A DNA stretch of 60,000 nt from assembly GCA_914767715.1 (NCBI GenBank), contig OU612072.1:12092001-12152000 (forward strand), given 5' to 3'. Under the pieces are notes generated by a model. That model saw only the letters and a program-made list of their open reading frames with translations. It had not been told where the DNA came from and ran no database searches. Shown in pieces: positions 46,501 to 54,100 of this stretch (positions are counted from its first letter, which is position 1; the number at the start of each line of letters is the position of its first letter). Origin of the DNA: Membranipora membranacea. Taxonomy: Eukaryota; Bryozoa; Gymnolaemata; Cheilostomatida; Membraniporidae. The translations under genes and the position numbers were made by a program.

Positions 46501-49271
46501 TAAAAGTCCAATCAGGGACTATGCGCCTGCCCGGCCCACACAAGTAGACTCATCACATAAGGGTCTACTTGTGAGGGCCGGCTCAGAGGCCAACACACAT
46601 TGGTCATTTCGATTGTACTGCCAGTCATTTTGCTCAGTCAGTTACTATATTTGTAACATAAACATAACGTAACAGAAAACATGTATTGTCAAGAAGTTGA
46701 AGATTTTAATTCATCTTAGCAATAAAATTCATATTCAAATTCCATAGTTTTCCATAGCCCTCTACTACATGCATGTACCATAATATTGCTTCATCGCTTG
46801 GGCTATGAAATTCTATCAGTATAGTCTACAATTCCTCACATGAGCACAGGTGCAACTCTGATCACAATAGTGTGAACTAATCATTAGCAAAACATATAAA
46901 AACCACAATAAGCAATGTTTATATTTCACCTTTCAGTCAGTTGCCACTTCCCTAATATTTACATATTGCAGATAATTTTCACTAGACAGCAAATAATTCA
47001 AACCAAAAACTTTCACGCCAAACAATGGCTTACCAAAAGCAATGATACCAAATATTATATGATATATTTGAAATTTTGGCTAATTAGCCACACTAGACAG
47101 CAAATAATTTGAGCTGACAAGTCTCACACCAAATAATGGCATACTAAGGTGGGTACAGTATATTTACAAAATGGATAACTAGCCAAACATGACAAGCAAA
47201 TTCATAATAAGTCTGACTGGCCAGCTATCTTGTCCCAAAATTGAAATGTTAACTAGGGTTACGTTTTTAATTCTTTTTCAAAGCGCTTTTCTTTTCTGGT
47301 TTTCAGCTATACCAGCCTCGATGCGTGAAGAGCAGTCAATTTCAGGGTTCATCAAGTCACACCACCAAATTGGCTGAAATATAAGTTTTTTGCCTAGCCC
47401 TAGGGAATAATTTTATTATGAGCAAACAGAAAACAAGGGAAAGACACAATTAATATTTTCGCAGCTAAACAGAACAACACAAGACACTGTAAATCACAAA
47501 CATCAATGTGTTGTGATCAATTACAAATTGTGGTTAGGGCTATGAAAGGATAGAGAATGATATTAATGCTTTCAGCTTGGCTATCTGATGTATGTGCCTT
47601 TTGATGTGATATTGGAATGGAATTATTTTTCTGCCTTTATGAATGATATTGATCAAACTACTAACTGTAGTTTTCAGAAATTTAGTGCAACTTGAGATAT
47701 TTAGTAGGTGATAGCGAGGAGTAACAGGGTAATAGATTCTTATCATGTAGCTAGTGTTTTAATATGGCTGTGTTATGGTTAGGATGAATAAAATAACAAA
47801 ACCACAGCAGGTGTATAAAACTCTGAAACAAAAGACACATGACCGGAAAAATGATGGCTATCACTGACTTCAATGTTCAGTTTACTGCTATTTAGATGCT
47901 GGTATTTCATTACAGGTTAAAAATGGAAATTTTTATCTGTTACCATTACTGTATAACCTTATTTTATGCCCGTAGCAATTCAATCACCACTGTGGACTGC
48001 AGAGATGAACCTAATTGACATAGGGATAGAACTGCTAATTTGCAAATTATTGAAAGGGTAGAAAATGTCAACCACTCTCGACACAAAACTTTGCATAACT
48101 GTATACTTTTGGCAGTATATCACAGCCCTCTGACTGGCGTTGTATAACTAATCATGTATGAGCCACCCAACCCCATCCCAGCATCATTTCCAACGCTAAG
48201 TGGTGGATCAAGAAGTACATGACAATCAACCCCAATTTTATAAGATGGAGTGTGACATGAGGTCGCACTGTGACGCAAAACTTATATCTTGGAGACACAC
48301 TTTAAGTACACAACAACACAATCTCAAGGAGTTAAATGTCAGAGCCAGTGAAAGGCTCATCAAGTTGCCAGCTTGAACTATAATTACATTATCTGAGAGC
48401 ACAATAGAGAGTGTGTTAAGAGTCTGACACCTCGATGGTCCACTACTAGGCCTGTAGTTTTAGGGGAGGTAGGAAGGCACTGCCTCCCCTAGAAAGCTAA
48501 ATTCAGTGGCTTACAAACAGTTGAATAATCCATATCAGAATCAGCTCCATTTGCTTATTTTATGGCTCAAATTGCTTGGGGAAAAGCTTACAGCACCCCT
48601 CCTGGTGATGCTTCAGATTTTTTGCTCCCCTACAATTTTTGCCAAACTACGGCCCTGGATGGTTCACTACTATCGAAGTGCACTTGCTAGTCCCATGTGG
48701 TTACAGAATTTCTTGAACATGCATATTAAATTGTTGGCATGGAAGTTTGGCGTAGCCTTGTGCCTGTGCAGGGATAAATATAGTACACCCTGGGGGCCAA
48801 TCTGGAATGCAAGTAGGAATTTGTTCTCGGATTGTAGCTCAGTGCATGTTCTTGAGGGTAGCAACCTGGCTTGTATGTATCATGTATGTTAGTGAAACAT
48901 TTACGGTATTGCTCTCTTTGATACACGATATGCCTACTGTGCTAATGAATGGCTATTTTAGGCACAATATGTTCAAAATATGAGAGCTTGCAGAAATATA
49001 GCAAAATTACCCATACATCGTCACAAGGAAAGGTATCCTATCAGTGAATTATCCTGACACCGACATAGTAGCTTATCACAGCATATTAACCGCCGAATTA
49101 CAATGAGCTGTTTGGTTGTCAGTAATAAAATGGCTACTGAAAGTGCAGCAGCTCAAAGGCTTTCCCTACTAATGATATCCATGTACTGTCACCAGATTTC
49201 TTACCTGATAGAAGAATGAAGTAGAATAATAAATTTTGATTCGTTTTCTTTGACAGAGCCATCAGCGTCAT
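19495..49271 (-). CDS. DCC/NEO1: Gene B: DCC/neogenin-type netrin/RGM receptor, 31 exons
   Basis: Exons, 5' to 3': 49205-49271, 45403-45592, 44402-44553, 43088-43243, 41898-42026, 38852-39014, 37627-37766, 36982-37094, 36350-36509, 34555-34756, 33979-34096, 33354-33493, 32402-32577, 31785-31923, 31561-31572, 30476-30642, 30099-30140, 29227-29418, 28648-28793, 27936-28044, 27308-27469, 26484-26651, 25834-25968, 25277-25387, 24481-24731, 23409-23628, 22886-23023, 22427-22555, 21350-21547, 20223-20512, 19495-19593. Total 4614 nt, 1537 aa, all phases matched. The protein has a signal peptide, 4 Ig, 6 FN3, a TM segment (~1119-1142) and a cytoplasmic tail of about 395 residues ending in a P3 motif, which is the canonical DCC/neogenin plan (about 1450 aa in vertebrates). 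Family members guide axons and migrating cells in response to netrin or RGM. DCC and neogenin cannot be told apart here; it is probably the single pre-duplication gene. Confidence 0.96.
20223..23628 (-). CDS. DCC/NEO1: Gene B exons 26-30: cytoplasmic tail
   Basis: Exons 23409-23628, 22886-23023, 22427-22555, 21350-21547 and 20223-20512. The tail is rich in Pro, Ser, Thr and Gly. 'TSRGHSLDPETDNETDEM' is acidic, 'PPMTADPSRPLYPRTQF' is Pro-rich, 'HHAHSHHSKGG' and 'HSPHHHAST' are His-rich, and 'MGGANTSMGGANTEF' is a short internal repeat. Such low-complexity tails with conserved P1-P3 islands are typical of the family. I could not place P2 confidently. Confidence 0.9.
20832..21172. repeat. DCC/NEO1: Dispersed repeat R4, copy 2 (gene B intron)
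   Basis: It is collinear with 4085-4412 in the same orientation. GGAGATAAAAG, CTGTCCTCATTCACAAT, CAATTATTTAGAAGC and the closing GAGTGTGAGCACAT...GTACAGAGAC are shared. It lies between the last two large cytoplasmic-tail exons. Confidence 0.75.
21667..21835. repeat. R2 foldback MITE, well-preserved copy
   Basis: The left arm (CCAATCAGTTAG..AAGTGCT...TTGGCATTCCATTATCAACCGC) is matched in reverse by the right arm ending ...AGCACTTCCAATTGGCTGC. The central ends read CCATTATCAAC and GCTGATAATGG. It lies in a gene B intron. Confidence 0.8.
24481..25387 (-). CDS. DCC/NEO1: Gene B exons 24-25: juxtamembrane stalk and transmembrane segment
   Basis: Exon 25277-25387 encodes a Gly-rich stalk ('GEGGWGLGRETDGKTRHSP'). 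Exon 24481-24731 encodes 'SDEPVTDVPFMQSPN', then about 24 hydrophobic residues (LLWIIIACVAGF...FLAVL, ~1119-1142), a CNRRKH stop-transfer and 'NKQENLWVDAER'. The last part resembles the vertebrate 'PPDLWIH' start of the P1 region. Confidence 0.94.
25536..25832. repeat. TG/TA-rich imperfect microsatellite
   Basis: About 300 bp built from GGTGTATATGGTATATGG-like units. It starts right at the donor of the FN3-6 exon (intron side). It creates long artefactual open frames on the minus strand rich in Tyr, His, Thr and Ile. Confidence 0.85.
25834..26651 (-). CDS. DCC/NEO1: Gene B exons 22-23: FN3 domain 6
   Basis: Exons 26484-26651 and 25834-25968. 'SPEDMTITESHSRDDYLYIS', 'WQPPSQPNGRIVSYQIYSN' and 'DTQYYFTITANTSRGQSP' closely follow the sixth FN3 of neogenin. 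A TG/TA-rich satellite begins directly at the donor of the second exon. Residues about 959-1059. Confidence 0.95.
27064..27285 (+). repeat. MITE family R3, copy 1 (gene B intron)
   Basis: Key blocks are ACTGATCACATGGTATAC, TGTATATCTCTGATCGATAG, AGTGAATTAATTCACTTA, TTAGGAGTGGGTATATG and CACTAAATTGACTCTAA, ending TCGATGTCAGTGTG. The same blocks occur at 28416-28632 (reverse), 32995-33345, 52294-52512 (reverse), 53265-53475 (reverse) and 53500-53695. Confidence 0.8.
27308..28793 (-). CDS. DCC/NEO1: Gene B exons 19-21: FN3 domain 5
   Basis: The end of exon 28648-28793 plus 27936-28044 and 27308-27469. 'LMPPLEVKAM', 'STSALVTWYDSKLGRNQ', 'YTVKYNALSG' and 'LDNLRPYTEYEFSVMLTKG' match the fifth FN3, including its family-specific 'YTV.Y' strand. 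Residues about 855-958. Confidence 0.95.
27536..27680. repeat. Imperfect CATATATCA repeat
   Basis: Roughly ten degenerate units of ACATATATCA / CATACATAAATCAA occur in the intron upstream of gene B exon 21. Confidence 0.7.
28416..28632 (-). repeat. MITE family R3, copy 2
   Basis: Reverse orientation of the R3 blocks: it begins TGACATCGAGAC and ends ATATCACGTGATCAGTGTG. It ends only about 15 bp from the 3' border of gene B exon 19 (28648). Confidence 0.8.
28648..29418 (-). CDS. DCC/NEO1: Gene B exons 18-19: FN3 domain 4
   Basis: Exons 29227-29418 and 28648-28793 encode 'PPGKPRRLILEPLSREIIV', then 'SWIPANETILTRGYRLGYG' and 'LRPITNYVVQLVAYNRAG'. The 'V.SW.P...I..RGY.IGYG' pattern is diagnostic of the netrin-binding FN3-4 of DCC/neogenin. 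Residues about 756-850. Confidence 0.95.
29478..29690. mobile_element. Foldback element R6 (gene B intron)
   Basis: The left arm AATAGCCAATGCGTTGGCTC ... GAAAGAGCCAATACCAGGACA is matched in reverse by the right arm TGACATGGCATTGGCTCTTT ... ATACATTGGCTATT. The arms are about 60 bp. Flanking TCTTC on both sides may be a 5-bp target duplication. A related hairpin lies at 35636-35695. Confidence 0.75.
30099..30140 (-). CDS. DCC/NEO1: Gene B exon 17: 42-nt linker exon between FN3-3 and FN3-4
   Basis: Acceptor CAATAG, exon 'VPEPLFVDELSYKP' (14 codons with borders), donor CCAG/GTAAGT. It is phase 1 at both ends, so skipping keeps frame. Vertebrate DCC and neogenin also have an alternatively used short linker among their FN3 repeats; equivalence is not shown. 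Confidence 0.75.
30476..31923 (-). CDS. DCC/NEO1: Gene B exons 14-16: FN3 domain 3, including a microexon
   Basis: Exons 31785-31923, 31561-31572 and 30476-30642. 'RWSPPPSDSINGQLTGYKI' is followed by 'RYKAKDR', which joins to 'FARPYSHTTDADART' with or without the 12-nt microexon (adds S-N-A-V). It continues 'LESGTVYMFRVGAVNINGSE', much like the third FN3 of neogenin. Residues about 636-741. Confidence 0.93.
31561..31572 (-). CDS. DCC/NEO1: Gene B exon 15: 12-nt microexon
   Basis: TTTTATTTCAG/TAACGCAGTTCG/GTAGGT: a strong acceptor and a good donor enclose only 12 nt. It is phase 2 on both sides and adds four residues in a loop of FN3-3. The flanking exons also join in frame without it (AG|T either way), so it is a natural alternatively spliced cassette. 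Confidence 0.7.
32402..33493 (-). CDS. DCC/NEO1: Gene B exons 12-13: FN3 domain 2
   Basis: Exons 33354-33493 and 32402-32577 encode 'PSPVRDLEATVISDESIEV', then 'TWNIP', 'ILEYRIYYYST' and 'LRPYTEYHIRAVAYNDNGQG'. A clean FN3 fold signature, with residues about 531-635. The donor is GCTA/GTAAGT. Confidence 0.94.
32995..33345 (+). repeat. MITE family R3, copy 3, interrupted
   Basis: The R3 blocks CTGATCATGTGATATAC, GATAGAGAGTGAATTAATTC and TTAGGGGTGGGTATATG are present. The copy is split at about 33081-33238 by an unrelated insert with a poly(A) end. Confidence 0.75.
33081..33238 (+). mobile_element. Poly(A)-tailed retroposon fragment inserted in R3
   Basis: About 158 bp separate the R3 halves. 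The insert ends AATAAACGTTTAAG plus nine A (AATAAA at 33215-33220, A-run to about 33237). GCAT precedes it and GCAT follows it, a possible short target duplication. This is the hallmark of a retroposed transcript 3' end (LINE or SINE); the source is not recognised. Confidence 0.65.
33686..33872. repeat. MITE family R5, copy 1 (gene B intron)
   Basis: Terminal inverted repeats CTGGGGGGTCTTTCGATAA and (reverse) CAGGAGGGTCTTTCACTAAA. Inside are TCGCTCACTTGG and CCATCAATGAGTGAGCGAT. Related copies are at 35983-36187 and 51164-51413. Confidence 0.72.
33979..34756 (-). CDS. DCC/NEO1: Gene B exons 10-11: FN3 domain 1
   Basis: Exons 34555-34756 and 33979-34096. A Ser/Thr-rich lead ('SVLTSTNSSALPPSP') precedes 'YVSLAWTSA', 'VTGYTVQTI' and 'LQPNTDYLFQLWSYNRNG', which has the FN3 Trp, Tyr and 'L.P.T.Y' pattern. 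Residues about 424-530. Confidence 0.93.
34757..36349. other. Gene B intron 9 with R6-like hairpin, partial R2 and R5 copy
   Basis: A hairpin at 35636-35695 (GTGTTGGCTCTGATCGG... pairs with ...AATCAGAGCCAACGCAT) abuts an R2-like arm at 35697-35785. An R5 copy with GGGGTC/GACCCCCC ends lies at 35983-36187 and contains ACTCATTGATGGAACT. No exon was found inside. Confidence 0.65.
36350..37094 (-). CDS. DCC/NEO1: Gene B exons 8-9: Ig domain 4
   Basis: Exons 36982-37094 and 36350-36509. 'PPYFVTKPSNIYGHVNEDA' begins the fourth Ig. The Cys pair is in 'ELKCDIRGYPEP' and 'GYFQCIGENAVG', with 'YWLK' at the exon border. In the family this Ig is followed directly by FN3 repeats, as here. Residues about 333-423. 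Confidence 0.95.
37627..39014 (-). CDS. DCC/NEO1: Gene B exons 6-7: Ig domain 3
   Basis: Exons 38852-39014 and 37627-37766. 'SPQFLVRPSSVSAQIGRSV' opens the domain. The Cys pair is in 'TLYCGIHG' and 'GKYTCRGAN', and the Trp is in 'LSWLRQG'. Residues about 232-332. The intron between the two exons contains an R2 foldback copy at 38672-38808. Confidence 0.94.
38672..38808. repeat. R2 foldback MITE, copy in gene B intron
   Basis: The arms CGGAAGTATTTCAAGCG...TAGCATTTCACTATCAACCA and TGGTTGTTAATGAAATGCCA...CGTTTGAACTACTTCCGG are inverted matches. Confidence 0.8.
39250..39345. repeat. Short R2 foldback copy
   Basis: GGGATAGCTGGTAGTAGCAT (39271-39290) is answered by ATGGTACTACCAGCTATCTC (about 39313-39332). 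The loop is short. It has the same arms as the 38.7-kb copy, which lies about 0.5 kb away. Confidence 0.78.
39346..41897. other. Gene B intron 5 (large), with tandem duplication
   Basis: A tandem duplication of period about 79 bp spans 39911-40069. Each unit has AGTC(C/T)AAGGCCCAAG.AACCAAGCT, AAGGGGC and GGATCCCCTA. I see no exon or RNA gene in the rest. Confidence 0.6.
41898..43243 (-). CDS. DCC/NEO1: Gene B exons 4-5: Ig domain 2
   Basis: Exons 43088-43243 and 41898-42026 carry the Ig Cys pair in 'AMFECKTQ' and 'GSYQCRATN', with Trp in 'YTWTRNN'. Residues about 137-231. Donors are CACG/GTAGGC and ACAG/GTCAGT. Confidence 0.93.
44402..45592 (-). CDS. DCC/NEO1: Gene B exons 2-3: Ig domain 1
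   Basis: Exons 45403-45592 and 44402-44553 encode an Ig domain. The first Cys is in 'AELPCTATYD', the Trp in 'YSWTRNG', and the second Cys in 'GNYRCVAEAT'. Each Ig domain of this gene is split between two exons, as in other DCC-family genes. Residues about 23-136. Confidence 0.93.
44994..45042. repeat. Perfect 17-bp inverted repeat
   Basis: GAGTTATTATATACTAT at 44994-45010 is exactly complementary to ATAGTATATAATAACTC at 45026-45042, with a 15-base loop. It lies in gene B intron 2. Confidence 0.85.
45593..49204. other. Gene B intron 1 (3.6 kb)
   Basis: No coding exon is seen. It holds a C-run (about 45887-45897), a GC-rich hairpin at 46525-46590 (CCCGGCCCACACAAGTAGAC versus GTCTACTTGTGAGGGCCGGC), and a direct duplication of period about 111 bp starting ACTAGACAGCAAATAATT at 46981 and 47092. 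A long first intron is a usual place for regulatory elements, but I cannot identify any. Confidence 0.6.
49205..49271 (-). CDS. DCC/NEO1: Gene B exon 1: start codon and signal peptide
   Basis: ATG at 49271 begins MTLMALSKKTNQNLLFYFIL, a positively charged n-region followed by a hydrophobic core. After splicing (phase 1, donor TCAG/GTAAGA) it continues 'LSASLVNGEVPQF', giving a plausible cleavage site after SLVNG or ASLVN. An in-frame TGA lies upstream. A second ATG at codon 4 is a possible alternative start. Confidence 0.85.
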
Positions 49272-49695
49272 TATCTTATAGCTCTCTGTATGAAGATCTG
49301 ACTGTAATCCGATTCAGATATAGTGTGTCAACATTATCATAACAGATATAGAAGAAAGTTTTGTCTGCAATCAGAAGGTAACACCATTCACAAATAGGAA
49401 TCCAACTGAACAGTGATAGAATGATTTATATATGAATGGCTAACTTGATTCTCGAGTAGCAAGCTTCTTTCTCGAAGATATAGCGTCCAAATTTATTATT
49501 TGAATGTAGACATAGGCAATGGCGTTCAACTACTATCAGCTAGTGCGACCAGTCAGTGTGATTGGCCCATAACAGGCAAATAAGGTATAACTTCAATGAG
49601 TTCGGTGAGAATATAACCCATGACCTTTGGGATCTGACGCTCTTAACGTTGAGATACACTGTCACATGACCCTCGGAGCTCACACTATGCTGAAC

Positions 49696-49837
49696 TAGAA
49701 CAAGTTTGTTCCCTGTGTGGTTGCGGAGAGATATTGCAAATGTTTGGTATCGAGGCGCCGCGCCAGATACCAAACATTTGCAATATCCCTCCGCAACCAC
49801 AGCCCTCCGCAACCACAGAGGGAACAAACTTGTTCTA
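49696..49837. mobile_element. R1 hairpin MITE with 9-bp target duplication (copy 2)
   Basis: It has the same ends and core as 3035-3156 (TAGAACAAGTTTGTTCCCT ... AGGGAACAAACTTGTTCTA; GATATTGCAAATGTTTGGTATCGAGGCGCCGCG-like centre). It is flanked by ATGCTGAAC (49687-49695) and ATGCTGACC (49838-49846), 8 of 9 identical. An extra 16-bp CCCTCCGCAACCACAG tandem copy in the right arm makes it longer than copy 1. It lies between the divergent genes B and C. Confidence 0.9.
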
Positions 49838-50975
49838 ATGCTGACCTGGTTGTTGTTGTATCTCTGCTGCCATTGCAGAGTGACTCACCTGACTACACAA
49901 GCAGGCCCAGCTCAGTGACATGGGTAAGGTACCCCCTCTGACAAACAAGCTACATTGGAGTAAAAGCGGTGAGAACGGTTTCCATTTCAATATAGATTTG
50001 TAAATTCAATAAGAGAAGAAATTCTTCTAAACTGACTTATTTTGCCTATAAAAACCTAAAGGTAACTCCATTTTGTAGTAGGCTCTTCTGTTAGAAATAA
50101 ACTCACTCACCTATTGATTAATGAATTTTGTGGGCATCTAGTCCATTCAAATCAAGCTTACAGCCCAAATACAATCTGAGTAAATTGTAACATTGATTAT
50201 CCAGTCATCAATCATTCACTTGCAAGCACCTGCCAGAAAAGTGAATCATTGGCAACAATAGCCTAAGATCAATACTAATGACCTCCAAAATAAGCTCCGC
50301 CTAGTTAATGACTCGCAAAACAAGCCAATCAAATGACTATGTTTTTGTCGCTGGCCAATGATTGTTGTATATGAAAAATCAATATCTTTCGTGTGGAATA
50401 GAAGTGCGGGCTCTATACAGACGTCTCATCAGCTCATTTATCACAAATCACTAAGGCTTTCAAATGTGCATGGTGGTATGAAGTGGTGAGTGTGTTTGGG
50501 TAGCTCCAACTATTTTGCTCTTAAAACTCAGACAATCTTTTAATAGACATTGAATGAATCCTCTAATCTAGGCCTACCCAAGCCACTGAGTTATTTGGTC
50601 TACTCCAGACACCTGATTTGTTCGTTTTGCTGTTTCCAATCTCCCTTTTTAGATTGCATTTTACCAATAGAATTTTCTTCTCCCCTTCGGGTCATTGACA
50701 TGCAATTATTGTACATTCAATGATGAAACTCAAATCCACTCAAGCACTTGGACTGTTTGTTACAAGATAGTCTTCCCAGAGCCTGTCTACAAAAATGGTC
50801 AAGGCGTAAGGTGTCTTCATCTCTACCAGTGTTCCTGGACCTACCAAAACTTAATACAGTGGTGAGGGCCTGTGCTGGCACTGGCAGTGATGATGCGATT
50901 CTCTCATCATCATGGGCCTCATAACATTTAGCTGAAGAATTTGGACCCATTTCTCTTTGTAGTGACAGAACAAAG
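49838..50975. promoter_or_regulatory. Divergent intergenic region between genes B and C
   Basis: Genes B (minus, start codon 49271) and C (plus, start codon 50976) are head to head, 1.7 kb apart, so both promoters should lie here. The C exon is preceded by TTCTCTTTGTAG, which may be an acceptor for a noncoding 5' exon; a donor-like GTGAGTGTG sits near 50487. I cannot identify a core promoter element. Confidence 0.45.
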
Positions 50976-51108
50976 ATGGACTTTGCAGAGGCAAAGGAGG
51001 CCGTCAACGATCTGCTGGAAGAGTTAAGCAGCAAAGACAAGCAGAAATTTAAACTGTGGATACAGAATGAGGCGTTCACAGCTAGCACCTCATGCTCCTC
51101 CTCCAATG
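50976..51108 (+). CDS. Gene C exon 1: N-terminus
   Basis: MDFAEAKEAVNDLLEELSSK opens a charged helical segment of 44 residues. The donor is CAATG/GTATGT, phase 1. An upstream in-frame TAA supports the start. Confidence 0.75.
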
Positions 51109-54100
51109 GTATGTCTATATCTGTACACAAGTACAAAATGTATTTATTTAAATTTTATAAACTGGGGGTCCTAAAACTAGAAACAGCCGAATCGCAATCT
51201 GATAAACTAGTGTGTGAGTGATACCTGCCAGGGTCTCGGTCTCGCTCACAAATCGCTCAATCATTGATGGAACTATATACAGTCTGAGTGAGTACTTTGG
51301 GAATGAATTTGTCAAATTGATAGACCAAGTGAGTGATTATTCTGAGCGATGTGATAGTGATACATTCATTTAGTAAAGCATCAAGCTCATTTTAATTGAA
51401 AGACTCCTCTGGATGAAGGTTCATACAGGTTTAAGCGCATAAACTCTGTGTTGGTTACTGGGAGTAACCTTTTATTATCAAGTATATACATTCTAACATG
51501 TTTGGGCTGTGCTTTGTAATGTTATACTACTGCTAGTAACCAAGGAAGGGTGTGTTTGTCTCTCCCAAACTCCCTGATGTAATATAATTCCAAAACCAGG
51601 GTATAAATACAGTGGTTATCCTCTCTCTGAACCAACACCTCAAAGAGAGGACAACTCACTCATGTATCAAATACTTTTTGGTCATGTAAAGGTAGGGTGG
51701 GACACACCCAGCATTAAAAATGAGTGGGAACTGAGTACCCACAGGGAAATATAGAGGGGGAACTCTTAGAACACACTTCTCACTGGATTCTGAGCAAAAG
51801 GTATGTGGAAGTGTCCCTTTTTTCACTAGATATCAATCACACCATCAATCATGCTATTACATATCTATATTTCTGCATCAAATGCATAGATTTGTATAGT
51901 TAGGTATAGATAATGCAAAAAAAATCCCCTGTGGGCTGCATTGCGGCCAGTTGGGACACTGTCAACTCGTAGAGAGCATAGTTCCCAAAAAGAAAGAAGT
52001 CCAGTTAGACCATTGGACACACCCCCCCCCCCCCCACCCTCCCTGGTACAGATATAAAGAATGTTATTATTATATCAAAACATTAGCCCTGGATATCTTA
52101 TCTTAGCTGTTGATTGTTATATTGTCAGGCGGTTGTAGTAAGTCTGCAGCTAAGGTACCTAAGCTAACTGAAGATATGGGATGTGAAGATAAATGGCAGA
52201 TATTTCAGGCTATCAGGATAGATTTACTGTACAAGCTGCCTCCTGAATGTATCCTAGATACTGAGACTATACATAATCCGCAGGTATGTCTACTTGACAT
52301 ATAGATAACACTCTCATCATGTGAATCTCTGAACGTTAGAGTCATTTTAGTATGAGTACCTAATATCCCACCCTTAACTTTTAAACTTACAGTCGTCACA
52401 CAACATTCCTCGTGATGGTAGCCTACTCAAACTAAGTGAATTAATTCACTCTCTATCGGTCAGAGATATACATGTAATAATATATCACATCATCAGTGTG
52501 CAGGTGCGTGCGTACTGGGCTGTCATAGGTACCCTGCATGGAAAATAATTCAGACATAATTTAGATTTCGCTGATGAATAAAACGCAAAATTTATGTTTT
52601 TTGTCATCTATTCATTAGTATTGGGCTGTAACGGGTATCCTCCAAGCAGAATACTTATACCTTAATTTAGACCTAACTGTTGCTTAACTTGCAAAATTCA
52701 CGGTTTCAAGTTCTGGCTAATATTATTGACATCGAGGGGTTGGTCAACAACCTTCTCTATATACCTATATACCTATATACCTATATACCTATATACCTAT
52801 ATACCCATATACCTATATATCTATATATCTATATATACTAGTAGTCTTGAGTCTTATGGTTTGAGGTACATTTTGAAGTCGCTACAAAATTCTTTTAAGA
52901 TCAGTATGTCCGCTTAGGTAGAGTTACCTGAACTGGCAGCTATCATAGCCTGAACATTATAAAGGACAGCTACCAAACAACAGAGAAGCTTCCATGCATA
53001 ACAAATCTATAAGTTTTCAACGTTGTGTTCCGGGGGTTTTATGTAATCATTCCGCGACAACATGATGTATTTTTAGGACCCATCAGTATGTGGGGACAAC
53101 TTTGACAAGGTTGCCCATGTGGATGCGTTTATATATGATGACAATGACCTTGACCTTGCTGTTAGTGAAGGAAAACTGAGTCGTTCATACTGCGGTCAGT
53201 GTGGATCTAAAGATATCAGAGATCTTGGTAAGTTTGTCTTCTCTAAGTACCGTTTGGCGCACTCACACTGACATCGAGACGACTCATCATGTGTATATCT
53301 GATAGATGGAGACAATTTAATATGAGTACCAAACATGTACCCACCCCTAATTGGTAAAATTGAACACGGGTTGTTACACCAAATTCCTTGCGGTGGTACT
53401 CTCACTAAATGAAATAGTTCACTCTCTATCGATCAGAGATATATATGCAATATTAGATCATGTCATCATTGTGAGGCTTACTCAATACAGGGTCACACTG
53501 ATGAAGTGATATACTGTTGACTCCCTTGATCACTTGATAAACTATTGCATGTATATCTCTGATCAATAACGAGTGAATTAATTCACTTAGCATGAGTACC
53601 ATCAGAGGGAATTTGGTGTGACGACCCGAATTCAATTTCATTATTTAGAGACAGGAACATATTAGGTACTCACACTAAATTGACTCTATTATGGTCAAAA
53701 CACACTTAGAGGTTGCAGCCTCAGAGGTTTGCACAACGTCACCATTGTTAACATATATGCTGACAGTAGCTTCAGCTGATCCTCAGAGGTTTGATCAGCG
53801 GTTGCAACCTCAAAGTGCTGAGCGGTTTGCATGACGTCACATTATTAACATATAATCCTCAGCTGATCTTCAGAGGATTGATGTGTATATAAAAAGGTCA
53901 ATGAGGATCCGCTGAGGTTGCAACCTCCCAAGTGTGTTTGGACCATTACGTCTCCGTGTCAGTGTGTCATTGGGCATAATTTTGTGTCCTTCCAATACTG
54001 AGGCACAAAGTTTCATATCTACTAGAAGTTTTCCCATTTCCCCCATTTTTCATAAGATCACAGCAATTAAGATCAGTGTGAAATCAGGGAGCGAAATTTT

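Noticed and set aside
48506-48892. 128-codon open frame on the plus strand in neogenin intron 1
   Set aside because: No domain, no splice partners, and an unremarkable composition; probably chance.
49540-49941. Three overlapping 70-95 codon open frames
   Set aside because: Created by the R1 inverted repeat; no gene features.
50717-51136. 139-codon open frame on the minus strand
   Set aside because: It is the antisense shadow of gene C exon 1, has no recognisable domain, and the sense strand has the matching splice sites.
52757-52840. CRISPR-like regular repeat
   Set aside because: Uniform 8-bp simple repeat with no spacers, in an animal intron.
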